This document shows positions 42,498-52,200 of a DNA stretch of 64,000 nt, piece after piece (the stretch's first letter is position 1; the number at the start of each line of letters is the position of its first letter). The stretch is from a virus. The notes under the pieces are model-generated. The model was not told the DNA's origin and made no database searches. It worked only from the letters and a program-made list of their open reading frames with translations. The stretch is taken from the IMG/VR virus record IMGVR_UViG_3300044673_000278, positions 123,694 through 187,693 of that record; one strand, 5' to 3'. Both the position numbers and the translations under genes were made by a program.

Positions 42498-45400
42498 ATG
42501 GCCAATCCAGCAGTAGAAATTGCCAACTTACAGCGTCGTCGTGAACAGTTGTTTGCCGAGCGCGACAGACTGGAAAGTGAAAGAGATGCATTAATCGCAA
42601 AAGCACGGATTCAATCGCAAGGCGGCGACAGAGAGGGTGCTACCACTCTGCGAGATCTTGCAGCTCGAATTGAAACACAATTAAATGGCATTGAAGAACA
42701 GATTGGTAATCTATCTACTCAAATTGGCATATTAGAGCAACAACAAACACGTCAAGACAAAGAAGAGCAACCACAAACCACTGTCAGCGGTCCCGCGCCG
42801 CCCACAGAAGATCCGACAACAAAACAAGTAGATGCTGCATCAAATGCTGCTGATGTCAACACCAACAGTGGTGACCCTGGCGATCCTGGACCTGCTGCTA
42901 TTGCAAAAAAAGGCGACAACAGCGCTCAAGATGACAATCCTCAAACTGCTAACACGTCTGCGCTGGGTCAGCCTGTTGCTACCACTGCTGCAACTCCAGT
43001 AAATTCCCCAGCGTCCAAACCTATTGTTCCTCAGCCCAACATACTTGACCGTTTTGCTAGTTATACATATCAGGCCGCAGTTTATCTGTTGACACCCGAA
43101 CAACTCAATGCGCTGCAAACTAGTCAAAAAAAATCAGTCAACGGATACAACTTGTTATTTCAAAGCGGCGGAGCCCCCAACAACATTGGCGGCCCACAGG
43201 CCGCGCCAACTTCTCAAACAAACACAAGTTCATCAGACGGAGTAGATGCAACTGCTGGTACACCAGTGGCATCAGGACCCGACGCTGGCCGTAATCCTTT
43301 TTTCCCTAACGACTTTTACATCGACACAATTACCATTGAAAACGTACCGTTGGGCAAAGGTACTATGGCCGCGCACGGCTCTACACAATTGAAATTCACA
43401 GTAATTGAACCTGCAAATATCACCTTGCTGGATTGCATGTATCAGGCTGTGCAAAACTTGCAGCCAAAAAGTGGCGGGGGCAAAGGCCCTGTAAACTATG
43501 CAGCCGCTTGCTATCTCATGGTAATTCGTTTCTATGGATACGATGAACAGGGCAGATTACAAAAAGCTGGATTCCTTACAGAAAATTCATCGTTGACTGA
43601 TCCCAATGCAGCCATAGAAAAATACATTCCTTTTAGAATTAAAAATATCAACTGGGAAGTCAGCAACAGGTTGGTATCGTACGAATTTGATTGCCAACCC
43701 ATTGGTCAAATTGTAGCTGGCGGAACTCGTCGAGGAACCATACCTGCTGATGTTGAAATCAGTGGACAGACTGTGGGCGAACTTCTAGTTGGCAGTGTGC
43801 CTGCCAACAATGCCAGCGCCACAGCCCAAACTGGATTGCGAGCAGATGAAAATCAAACTCAGGCCGAAACAAATCGTCTGGCTGGCCAGGCATCGGCACC
43901 ACCCAAAGCCGCTGCTGCCCAACAAAAATCAGCTCTGCGTACCGGAATAATTGGTGCAATGAATGCTCAACAACAAAAGTTGTTGAAAATGAACGAAGTT
44001 GAAATTGCCGACGAGTACGAAATAGTATTTGCTACAGGTGCAGAAAAAATCAGAGACGCCACTGTGACCAAGCCGGGGTCCACAGTAAACAAAGGTGCCA
44101 CTGACATGGGCCCTGCACCTCAACAGAATCCCAGTGGGCTCAGTCCAGACAAAGGCGCTGTAAAACAAAACAGCAGAAATCAAGGCATCACTGCTGGTAT
44201 GCAATTGTTGCAAGTGATTGATTTGGCCATTAGAAATTCAAACTATATCACTGACCAAGCAACCACTGTGATCACCGAAGGCAGCGATGGCAAATCAGAA
44301 GCCAATGGCACTGCCAACTCCACTTCATTTTTGTGGTATCACATTGCCATGAGTGTGCAGCAACTGGGCTACGACTTCAAACGCCGTGACTTTGCATACC
44401 GTGTGAGATACACTATTCTCCCCTACGCACCACAGGATTTTCAAAGTCAGTATTTCCCTCAGCCCAAATTCCGTGGAGTGGTCAAAAGCTATCCATACTG
44501 GTTTACAGGACAGAACACAGCAGTGTTGGACTACAGAGCCAGCTTCAACAAGATGTATCATTTAACAGTGTCTGGAAGTTCAGCCGAAACGTCACTGTTG
44601 GCAAAAAGCAGACAAGATTATGTGACCAGCATGAGAGATCTGCCATTTGTACAGTATCAGGCCCGCAGTACTGAATCGTCGATGGGTGCAGCAGGTCGTG
44701 CCAACGAACTAGCAGCCAATGCTGCTGAATATCTGTACAATCCAGCAGACAACGGCCAGGCCGAAATGACCATAATAGGCGATCCGGCTTGGATACAACA
44801 AGGTTCTTCCATTGGCCAACTTGATCCCAAAAATATCAATTATGATCCGTTCAATCCCGACGGCACTATCAATTTTGACACCAATGATGTGTTGTTTGAA
44901 ATAGTGTGGCAACGACCTGAAGATTATGATCTAGGCACTGGCCTGGCAGATCCTTACGCTAGAACTCAAGCTACATTCGGCGATAGACAACCACGGCAAA
45001 GTGTGATTTACCGAGCAATCAATGTAGTCAGCGAGTTCCGACAAGGTAGATTCCAACAAAAACTCAAAGGCGTTCTGTATAGATATCCAGTGCCGGGCAA
45101 AAAGTCAGACGCTGATACCACTGCATCAAAAGCAACCGGTGGCAGCGAAACTGGTTTAGACGCAAGTGGTCGCCAAACCAGCGCCAGCGACACTCGTGTG
45201 CAGGGTCGCAGTAATCAAAGTTTGGCTGTGCAATTGAGAACTGGTGTCAACTTAAACAGCACAGCAGGTGCTGGCCGCGGCATTGTTGCTGGGCCCACAG
45301 CTGAAGAACTTGCTGCTTACTCGGATGCAAAATCTGCACAGACTGCGGCTGCAAGATTATCATCGTCGGCCACGCCCAGTGCTAGACCTGCCCCAACACC

Positions 45401-45644
45401 AAACGTCACAGCAACACCTGTCAGTAGCGGAGAGTTTTCTGCTCCTACGGCCGAATCTGGTGCAGTTTCTCCACTGCCTCCTGCTCAACCGGTAACTAGT
45501 AATGGTGCAACAGTGACTCGACCAGCAACTAATAGTACCGCAACAGCAAATCAATCTGGTGCAGATACAGCAAGGCTGAGACGAGCAGGACAAGCAACAG
45601 CTGGTGCTCTTAACTTGCCCCAACAAGGCGCTAGAGATTATTAA
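42498..45644 (+). CDS. Large baseplate/hub-associated structural protein (1048 aa)
   Basis: Residues ~1-75 form a coiled coil (LQRRREQLFAERDRLESERD). A Pro/Thr/Ala-rich linker follows to ~180, then beta-rich blocks (NPFFPNDFYIDTITIENVPL, TQLKFTVIEPANITLLDCMY, SFLWYHIAMSVQQLGYDFKR, RFRYP-like PQPKFRGVVKSYPYWFTGQN). The last ~170 residues are again low-complexity (Ala/Thr/Ser/Pro). It stands between gp53 and the gp5-like spike; in T4 gp27 forms a torus around gp5, so a hub role is likely, but I see no sequence match to gp27. It may be conserved only in aquatic T4-like phages. Confidence 0.75.
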   Translation: MANPAVEIANLQRRREQLFAERDRLESERDALIAKARIQSQGGDREGATTLRDLAARIETQLNGIEEQIGNLSTQIGILEQQQTRQDKEEQPQTTVSGPAPPTEDPTTKQVDAASNAADVNTNSGDPGDPGPAAIAKKGDNSAQDDNPQTANTSALGQPVATTAATPVNSPASKPIVPQPNILDRFASYTYQAAVYLLTPEQLNALQTSQKKSVNGYNLLFQSGGAPNNIGGPQAAPTSQTNTSSSDGVDATAGTPVASGPDAGRNPFFPNDFYIDTITIENVPLGKGTMAAHGSTQLKFTVIEPANITLLDCMYQAVQNLQPKSGGGKGPVNYAAACYLMVIRFYGYDEQGRLQKAGFLTENSSLTDPNAAIEKYIPFRIKNINWEVSNRLVSYEFDCQPIGQIVAGGTRRGTIPADVEISGQTVGELLVGSVPANNASATAQTGLRADENQTQAETNRLAGQASAPPKAAAAQQKSALRTGIIGAMNAQQQKLLKMNEVEIADEYEIVFATGAEKIRDATVTKPGSTVNKGATDMGPAPQQNPSGLSPDKGAVKQNSRNQGITAGMQLLQVIDLAIRNSNYITDQATTVITEGSDGKSEANGTANSTSFLWYHIAMSVQQLGYDFKRRDFAYRVRYTILPYAPQDFQSQYFPQPKFRGVVKSYPYWFTGQNTAVLDYRASFNKMYHLTVSGSSAETSLLAKSRQDYVTSMRDLPFVQYQARSTESSMGAAGRANELAANAAEYLYNPADNGQAEMTIIGDPAWIQQGSSIGQLDPKNINYDPFNPDGTINFDTNDVLFEIVWQRPEDYDLGTGLADPYARTQATFGDRQPRQSVIYRAINVVSEFRQGRFQQKLKGVLYRYPVPGKKSDADTTASKATGGSETGLDASGRQTSASDTRVQGRSNQSLAVQLRTGVNLNSTAGAGRGIVAGPTAEELAAYSDAKSAQTAAARLSSSATPSARPAPTPNVTATPVSSGEFSAPTAESGAVSPLPPAQPVTSNGATVTRPATNSTATANQSGADTARLRRAGQATAGALNLPQQGARDY

Positions 45645-45653
45645 GGACAAACA

Positions 45654-47159
45654 ATGGCACAAGAAACGGAACGCAGTAGAGGTCGGCCGCAGAATTACAA
45701 GTTAGATCGCGGCGGAGTACCTGCGGAACCAGGTCCATTTATTGGTATAGTAATGAACAACGTAGACCCTGCCCGATCTGGCAGACTACAAGTGTACATC
45801 GAAGCGTTCGGTACCGGGGATATCAACGATTCTAGCAAATGGGTACGTGTAAGATACTTGCCGCCATTTTACGGTGCTACACCTGCTGGCAAGACACCCG
45901 GCACAGGGCCCGGAACATATCCAGGTAATCAAAACAGTTATGGCATGTGGTTTACTCCGCCAGACATTGGTGTCAAAGTACTGTGCTTCTTTGTCAACGG
46001 TGACAGAAGCGAAGGTGGATACTATGTTGGTGTAGTACCCGAAAATGGTGTAAGTCACATGGTTCCTGCCATTGGTGCAGAAGCCAACTACATTGTAGGC
46101 AACAAAAACCAAGAAAGTTATTTTGCTGATAGCCCGTTGTTGCCTGTGACAGAAATCAATACCAACAACAAACAGCTAGACAACGCTGGCAGATTTTACG
46201 ATCAAGCCAAACCAGTTCACGGTGTTGTAGCGTCAGCAATGTTCCAGCAAGGACTAAACAACGACGTTGAACGTGGACCTGTGCGCAGTAGCAGTCAGCG
46301 CGAATCTCCGTCTGCGGTATTTGGAATCAGCACACCGGGTGTGGCAGTTTATCAAGGCGGCTTGACTCCACAAGATATACGAGAAAAACTCAACGCAGGT
46401 GAAGTAAAGCCTTCTGATGTGGGTGTAATTGGACGCATGGGCGGTCATACCTTGGTCATGGACGACGGCGACATAGACGGCAACAATCAAATGTTGCGTT
46501 TGCGCACAGCCAAAGGTCATCAAATCACCATGAATGACACAGGTAACTTCTTGTACATCATTCATGCCAACGGGCAAACTTGGATTGAACTAGGGGTAGA
46601 AGGCACAGTTGATGTGTTCAGCACTAACTCTGTGAACATACGTACACAGGGAGATATCAACTTGCATGCCGACCGTGACATCAACATGTACGCTGGTAGA
46701 GATTTCAAAGTCAAAGCCAATGCCAACATCACCATGGAAGCAGTGGTCAACACCACAATTACGGCACAAGCAGATTTGAAACTGTACAGCAAAGCCACCA
46801 TTGGAGTCAAAGCCGATGGATCATTGGCATTGAACAGCGAAGGCGGCTCATGGGCCGCTGGCGGCAGTTTGATCGTGAGTGCAGGTGGAATTGACCTCAA
46901 TGGTCCTGCTGCTCCTGCTGTGGAAGCGCCGCGCCCATTGCAAAAAACCAAGTTAGATGATACTGCATTTGATAACCTCAAAGGCTGGCAAGTTGAAAAA
47001 GAAATGCTAGAAAGCATTGTGGGACGAGCACCCACACACGAACCATACCCATATCACAACAAAGGTGTGGACGTTGAAGTTGCGTTTGAAGAAGGAACAC
47101 CAAGTCCGCCGCCAGGCGCACCGCCTGTTCCTGCTGGTGTAGAGATTGTGAGGGTATAA
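45654..47159 (+). CDS. gp5: gp5-like baseplate spike without lysozyme domain
   Basis: 501 aa. Residues ~25-150 are the gp5 OB-fold (FIGIVMNNVDPARSGRLQVY, WVRVRYLPPFYG, MWFTPPDIGVKVLCFFVNGD). Residues ~295-430 are the beta-helical spike, with 8-residue-like periodicity (VEGTVDVFSTNSVNIRTQGD, INLHADRDINMYAGRDFKVK). T4 gp5 (575 aa) carries a lysozyme domain between these parts; here that stretch (150-290) has no lysozyme motif. A lysozyme-like domain instead occurs in the tape-measure-like protein at 28157. An AAGGA site precedes the ATG. It is the membrane-piercing needle at the tail tip, inferred by homology. Confidence 0.88.
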   Translation: MAQETERSRGRPQNYKLDRGGVPAEPGPFIGIVMNNVDPARSGRLQVYIEAFGTGDINDSSKWVRVRYLPPFYGATPAGKTPGTGPGTYPGNQNSYGMWFTPPDIGVKVLCFFVNGDRSEGGYYVGVVPENGVSHMVPAIGAEANYIVGNKNQESYFADSPLLPVTEINTNNKQLDNAGRFYDQAKPVHGVVASAMFQQGLNNDVERGPVRSSSQRESPSAVFGISTPGVAVYQGGLTPQDIREKLNAGEVKPSDVGVIGRMGGHTLVMDDGDIDGNNQMLRLRTAKGHQITMNDTGNFLYIIHANGQTWIELGVEGTVDVFSTNSVNIRTQGDINLHADRDINMYAGRDFKVKANANITMEAVVNTTITAQADLKLYSKATIGVKADGSLALNSEGGSWAAGGSLIVSAGGIDLNGPAAPAVEAPRPLQKTKLDDTAFDNLKGWQVEKEMLESIVGRAPTHEPYPYHNKGVDVEVAFEEGTPSPPPGAPPVPAGVEIVRV

Positions 47160-47160
47160 A

Positions 47161-48777
47161 ATGGGCAGTTTTGTCTTTAATTTACCAACAGCTGGTGCAG
47201 CAAATCTTGGTGCCAATATTGATGCCAATTTGTACGCCAAGACCAAAGATTCTGATTTGACCTATGGCGGCGACGATACCATTGTGTGGGACAGAATCGA
47301 TGCTGAACGACAGCGTCGAGGATTACCAGGGCTAGCAGCAATAGGTTCGCCTCGTCCACCAGAAGAAGAAACGCCTACAACTTCTGATTCAGGCGGCGGA
47401 ACTTTTGAAGTCAAAGGGCCACCTGGCATGACCTTTGAACAAGCCAAAGCCATATTTGATCAACAAGTTGCTGCTGGCAGTTTTGTGGGATTCAAACCCG
47501 GTGACGTGTTGAACGCAGCAAGTCAAGCCGCTGCTGGCCTGCCTGGCGCAGCATCACAACTGACTCAGTCTCTAACTGGCACTACCAGTATAATCAACGG
47601 TTCTGTGATCAACAACGCTGTTGGAAAAATTGGAGGACAAGTATCGCAAGCAGTTAATCAAGCAGTGTCTGTGGCCAAGCAAGCTGTGAGCACAGTGACT
47701 GGCGTGCTGAGTAAAGTTCCTGTAACCGACGGAATTAACACCGCAGACTTTGCAAAACAAGTACCTGCGTTGACATCCATGGGCAGTTTGACCGCAGTAG
47801 ATGTTAGGGCAGGCCTAGCACAAGCATCCAAATTGGTAGGACAACCCGCTGACAAGATTACTGACGCTGTGGGAGTTGGCAAGTTTGGGCTCGATGCTAC
47901 TCAACTAGAAGCAGCAGGTGTTCTCAAACCAGGTGTAGCAGCACAGTATCTGCAAAGTGGCGCTAACTCTTTGACCAGTGTGCTAAAAAGTCCCACAGTG
48001 TTTACGGGCAAAGACGGTATAAAGTCGCTGACAGATCTGTTGAAGTCAGATTCAAAACAAAACGCAATACAACAAAACTTAATGGCTCAAGGACTCAGTG
48101 GATTAAAACAAGTGGGCATACCCACTGACAGTTTGAATCCTTCTGCCCTCACTGGCACAGTATTAAACGCAGCCAAAAGCCTACCTAACACAGTTGATTG
48201 GGCTAAAGGACTGCCATTGCCGCCGGGGGTAAAGACATCATTTGACACTGTGGCTAGAGACTCTGCTTTTGCCGTGGATTTTGCCAAGCAAAAAGTTGAC
48301 AACAGTTTGAAACAAGAGATTGTACCTACACCAGCCAGCGACACAGTCAACAGAGAAACACTGAATGCAGCAGCCACCAGAGTAGTAGGCAATGACAAAG
48401 TGCCGCCTGTGAGTTACAGCAGCAAGACCACACAAAGAACGCCAAGAGAACTTGACGCTGCAATATCTGTGATTCTCAACAATATAAACATTTTGATAGA
48501 TGCCAGCATTGTGGTAATGAGTAAATCTGACCGCACACGAGCAGAAACCAACAGTTACAACGCTGATATTAGAAATCTTGAATTGCTGATTGCTGACTTG
48601 CAAGCAGCCGATGGACAACTGCTGGAAATTGTTAGAGAATCCAACGCACTTGAACCGCCGTTCCCAGCCATTACAGCAAGAGCTGAAACAATAATAGAAA
48701 AAGCCAAAAAAGCCATTGCAGTTATACAAAGTGCAATAGATTCTTTACGCAGGACTGTGGCTAACTTATCAGCCTAA
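47161..48777 (+). CDS. Virion-associated helical protein of unknown function (538 aa)
   Basis: It follows the spike gene by 1 nt. Residues ~85-115 (MTFEQAKAIFDQQVAAGSFV) resemble a small helical binding module seen in other phage baseplate proteins. Residues 120-400 are Ala/Ser/Val-rich amphipathic helices (VSQAVNQAVSVAKQAVSTVT). The C-terminal ~110 residues form a coiled coil (ELDAAISVILNNINILIDAS, ETIIEKAKKAIAVIQSAIDS). No enzyme motif is seen. By position it is a baseplate or tail protein, perhaps a hub plug; that is inference. The stop codon overlaps a late-type box for gp25. Confidence 0.75.
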   Translation: MGSFVFNLPTAGAANLGANIDANLYAKTKDSDLTYGGDDTIVWDRIDAERQRRGLPGLAAIGSPRPPEEETPTTSDSGGGTFEVKGPPGMTFEQAKAIFDQQVAAGSFVGFKPGDVLNAASQAAAGLPGAASQLTQSLTGTTSIINGSVINNAVGKIGGQVSQAVNQAVSVAKQAVSTVTGVLSKVPVTDGINTADFAKQVPALTSMGSLTAVDVRAGLAQASKLVGQPADKITDAVGVGKFGLDATQLEAAGVLKPGVAAQYLQSGANSLTSVLKSPTVFTGKDGIKSLTDLLKSDSKQNAIQQNLMAQGLSGLKQVGIPTDSLNPSALTGTVLNAAKSLPNTVDWAKGLPLPPGVKTSFDTVARDSAFAVDFAKQKVDNSLKQEIVPTPASDTVNRETLNAAATRVVGNDKVPPVSYSSKTTQRTPRELDAAISVILNNINILIDASIVVMSKSDRTRAETNSYNADIRNLELLIADLQAADGQLLEIVRESNALEPPFPAITARAETIIEKAKKAIAVIQSAIDSLRRTVANLSA

Positions 48778-48783
48778 TAAATA
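48776..48783 (+). promoter_or_regulatory. Late promoter-like box AATAAATA, 5 nt before gp25 ATG
   Basis: NATAAATA form, overlapping the TAA of the previous gene and ending exactly 5 nt before ATG 48789. No Shine-Dalgarno sequence precedes the ATG. Confidence 0.45.
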
Positions 48784-48788
48784 TTGCT

Positions 48789-49163
48789 ATGACTACATTT
48801 ATCGGCTTCAACACTATCAATCAATTCAAAAAGTTTACACTCACAGACTTTGCATTGATTCAGCGCGACCTGTTGAATGCCTTTAACATACGTCAAGGCG
48901 AACTTCCAGGCCGTCCTGCATATGGCACTGTGATGTGGGACTTCTTGTTTGAAAATCAAATTGAAGAATTAGCCAACAACATTCGCGCCGAAGTAGAGCG
49001 TGTGGTATCTGGCGATCCTAGAATTGTGGTATCAGACATTCAAATATTTCCGCAGCAAAACGGCATTTTGCTACAGATACAAGTCACAGTGGTGCCCACA
49101 GCCAACGCTGAAATACTCAGTATCTTTTTTGACCTACAACAACGTTCCGCTTCCTACGTATAA
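48789..49163 (+). CDS. gp25: Baseplate wedge protein gp25
   Basis: 124 aa, the usual size (T4 132). FTLTDFALIQRDLLNAFNIR, QGELPGRPAYGTVMWDFLFE and VERVVSGDPRIVVSDIQIFP are the GPW/gp25 family blocks. gp25 joins the wedge to the first sheath ring and is conserved in all contractile tail machines. It lacks a ribosome site; a late-type box is 5 nt upstream. A hairpin follows the stop. Confidence 0.95.
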   Translation: MTTFIGFNTINQFKKFTLTDFALIQRDLLNAFNIRQGELPGRPAYGTVMWDFLFENQIEELANNIRAEVERVVSGDPRIVVSDIQIFPQQNGILLQIQVTVVPTANAEILSIFFDLQQRSASYV

Positions 49164-49166
49164 CTA

Positions 49167-49183
49167 CGCCGTTTTTTACGGCG
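49167..49183 (+). other. Hairpin between gp25 and gp6
   Basis: CGCCGT, a five-T loop and ACGGCG, a perfect 6-bp stem 3 nt after the gp25 stop. No T run follows, so it is more likely an RNA-stability or processing stem than a terminator. The next late box overlaps its last base. Confidence 0.6.
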
Positions 49184-49190
49184 ATAAATA
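49183..49190 (+). promoter_or_regulatory. Late promoter-like box GATAAATA for gp6
   Basis: NATAAATA form, 18 nt before ATG 49209, with a GAGG ribosome site (CAGAGGTTCTACGGAATGG) between. Confidence 0.55.
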
Positions 49191-49208
49191 ATACAGAGGT
49201 TCTACGGA

Positions 49209-52200
49209 ATGGCACAAACTACTAGACAAACAGCTATCTTTGGCGTTGAAGACTGGAAACAGATCTATCAAACATATCGCGAAGCAGACTTTCAAAGCTA
49301 TGACTTTGAAACTCTGCGCAAAAGCTTTATTGACTATATCCGCCTCTACTACCCTGAAACATTCAATGACTATATTGAATCGTCAGAATTCATTGCTTTG
49401 CTGGACGTTATTGCGTTCATGGGCCAAGCTCTAGCCTTCCGTACAGACCTAAACACTCGTGAAAACTACCTAGACACTGCTGAACGTAGAGATTCAGTGG
49501 TGCGCCTTGCTAATCTTGTTAGCTATACACCCAAGCGTAACACAGCAGCCGAAGGCCTGCTCAAAGTATTCAACGTCACAACTACAGAAAATGTTGTGGA
49601 CTATAACGGTGTTAACCTTTCAAACGTCACCGTGAACTGGGCTGATCCCACAAACCCAGACTGGCAAGAACAGTTTACAACCATTATCAATGCTGCATTG
49701 GTTGACAGCCAAAAAGTGGGACGCCCTGGCAATCGTCAAACTATCCTAGGTGTTCGCACTGACGAATATGCAATTAACCTAGTGCCTGGATTCTTGCCTG
49801 TTGTGCCTTACAGCGCAACAGTGGACGGCATCAACATGCCTTTTGAAGCTGTGACTTCTACCACAGTGGGCGCAGACGTAATCTACGAACCCAGCCCTGT
49901 GTCTAGTACCAGTTTCAACGTGCTGTATCGCAATGACCAACTGGGATTCAACTCTGACAACACAGGTTATTTCTTCCTGTTCAAACAAGGTATTTTGCAA
50001 AATCAAGATTTTAACCTTGCAGAGCGCATCGCTAACCGTACGGTTGACATCAACATCGAAGGTGTCAACAACCAAGACCGTTGGCTGTTCCAACTTGACA
50101 ACCTAGGCAATGTAAGTCGTGAATGGACATACGTTGAAAACGTATACACAGCGGCTGCTGAACAGCAGACCACATTGCGTCCAATTTATTCAACTACCAG
50201 CAGAGCCAATGATCAGATCACTATGATTTTTGGTGATGGCGTGTTCTCTGAAATTCCTGTGGGCACATTCCGTGCATACGTTCGTAGTTCCAACGGATTG
50301 CAGTATATTATCAATCCCGAAGAAATGCAGAACGTTGTGATTCCAATCAGTTACACTGATCGCAACGGCAACCTGCAGACTATTACATTTACTTGCGGTA
50401 TCACTCGTCCTGTGACCAATGCACAGGCACGTGAGCCCATTGCTGCGATCAAACAACGTGCTCCTGCTCGTTACTATACACAGAACCGCATGGTCAACGG
50501 CGAAGATTACAACCTATTCCCGTTTACCCAATATAATTCTATCATCAAGTCAAAGGCATTGAATCGTGCTTCGATTGGTACCAGTCGTTATCTTGATCTA
50601 GTGGACAACACTGGCAAATACAGTTCTACCAATACATTCGGCAGCGACGGCGGATTGTGGGAACAAAACATTCTGCCCACAATACTGTTTTCGTGGACCA
50701 ATCGAAATGAAATTGCTGATGTTATTTCTAACCAAGTTCAGCCAGAGCTTACACAAGCTTCGGTAAAACAATTTTACTATGCCAACTTCCCACGCAAGTC
50801 AATAAACACCATTGACGTGGTTTGTACCGCAACTACTCAAACAGTGAACACTATCACAGTGAGTGATGCCACTGCTGCATTGTTTGGTCAATATGTATTT
50901 GACAACATGCCTGTGGTGTTTGGCAATGCCGGTGACGGAGATGTGTTTGGCGGACTAATCGGTGGCATCACATACTATGTACGTCCCGGTAGCTGGAATG
51001 CCACTGCCAAAACTTTTACAGTGAGTTCAATTGCCAACGGTGGTGTATTCCCTCTCAGTACCACCACAGCTAAATCAGTTGCCACTGTGGCCACTGTGAT
51101 CACCGGCGGAACAGTGTGGAATCAAAGCACAACCATAGCCAACGAAACCACAGGTTATTTCAAAACTGCCACAGGAACACCAGTGCTAGTAGGCCCTGAC
51201 TCGGGCACAAATTTTGAATATGCAGTAACAGGCAGCTTGATTAAATTTGTTGCACCTGCAGGCCAATACTTTGATCGTAACAACAAACTACAATCAGGTA
51301 TTCCTACCAAAACAGAACAAAAAACAGAAATTTGGGCCAGTCCAGTACAAGTTATTGGTGACGGCACAAACTCTAACCTAGGTAACTTCAGCAACGGCAC
51401 AGGTCCCATTACTCTTAATAACTTTGTGCCTACCGGCGCCATTGTAGACACTATCATTCCATTGTTTGTGTCCGATTTGCCTGTGAGCATTGAGCAGCAA
51501 ATGGCTGAACAAATCACACTGTTCAGAAACTTTGGCCTGGGCTACGACAGTGATGGCGCTATCACAGGTACACCGTATTCGTGGTATTTGATTCCATCAC
51601 AATACCTTGACGAAAACGCACCTTGGAGTCAAACCAATGCAGGCCAACCAGTACCCGGCGGCGATGCTAGTTGGATGATTCAATTTGTAGTTGAAAATCA
51701 AAACTACACAATTACTTTCCGCGGCCTGGCCTACTACTTTGGTTCTGTACTACAAACTAGATTCTTCTTCTTTGAGGATCAGCAAGTGTACGACAGTCGT
51801 ACAGGCACAGTAATCAAAGACTTTATCAATGTCTTGGCCATGAATAGCCGCCCTGGCGACACACTGGGCGAGCCTTTGCAGAGCGACATACCAGTGACTA
51901 TCATTGGTCAGCCAGTGGAAAGCGACGGCTATGTAGATGACTTCCAAGTGTTGGTCAGTTATCGAGACTCAGACAACGATGGAGTGCCCGACAATCCAGA
52001 TTTCTTTGACGAAATTGTTGGTACAGTGCCTGCTACTGCCAACGCAAGCTCTCCTTGGGTGTTCTTGGAACGCACAGTTGACTTCGACAACCTACAAAGA
52101 TATCTGCTGGTAGACAGTGATAGAGTAGTAAGTCAATACGGAACTTTGGACGAGATTGAATTGGTCAAGACTGAATGGACACCGGGACAAGTGTTCTATG

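Noticed and set aside
43272-48729. Many minus-strand ORFs opposite the baseplate operon
   Set aside because: All lie inside well-supported plus-strand structural genes, lack ribosome sites and have compositions typical of antisense frames.
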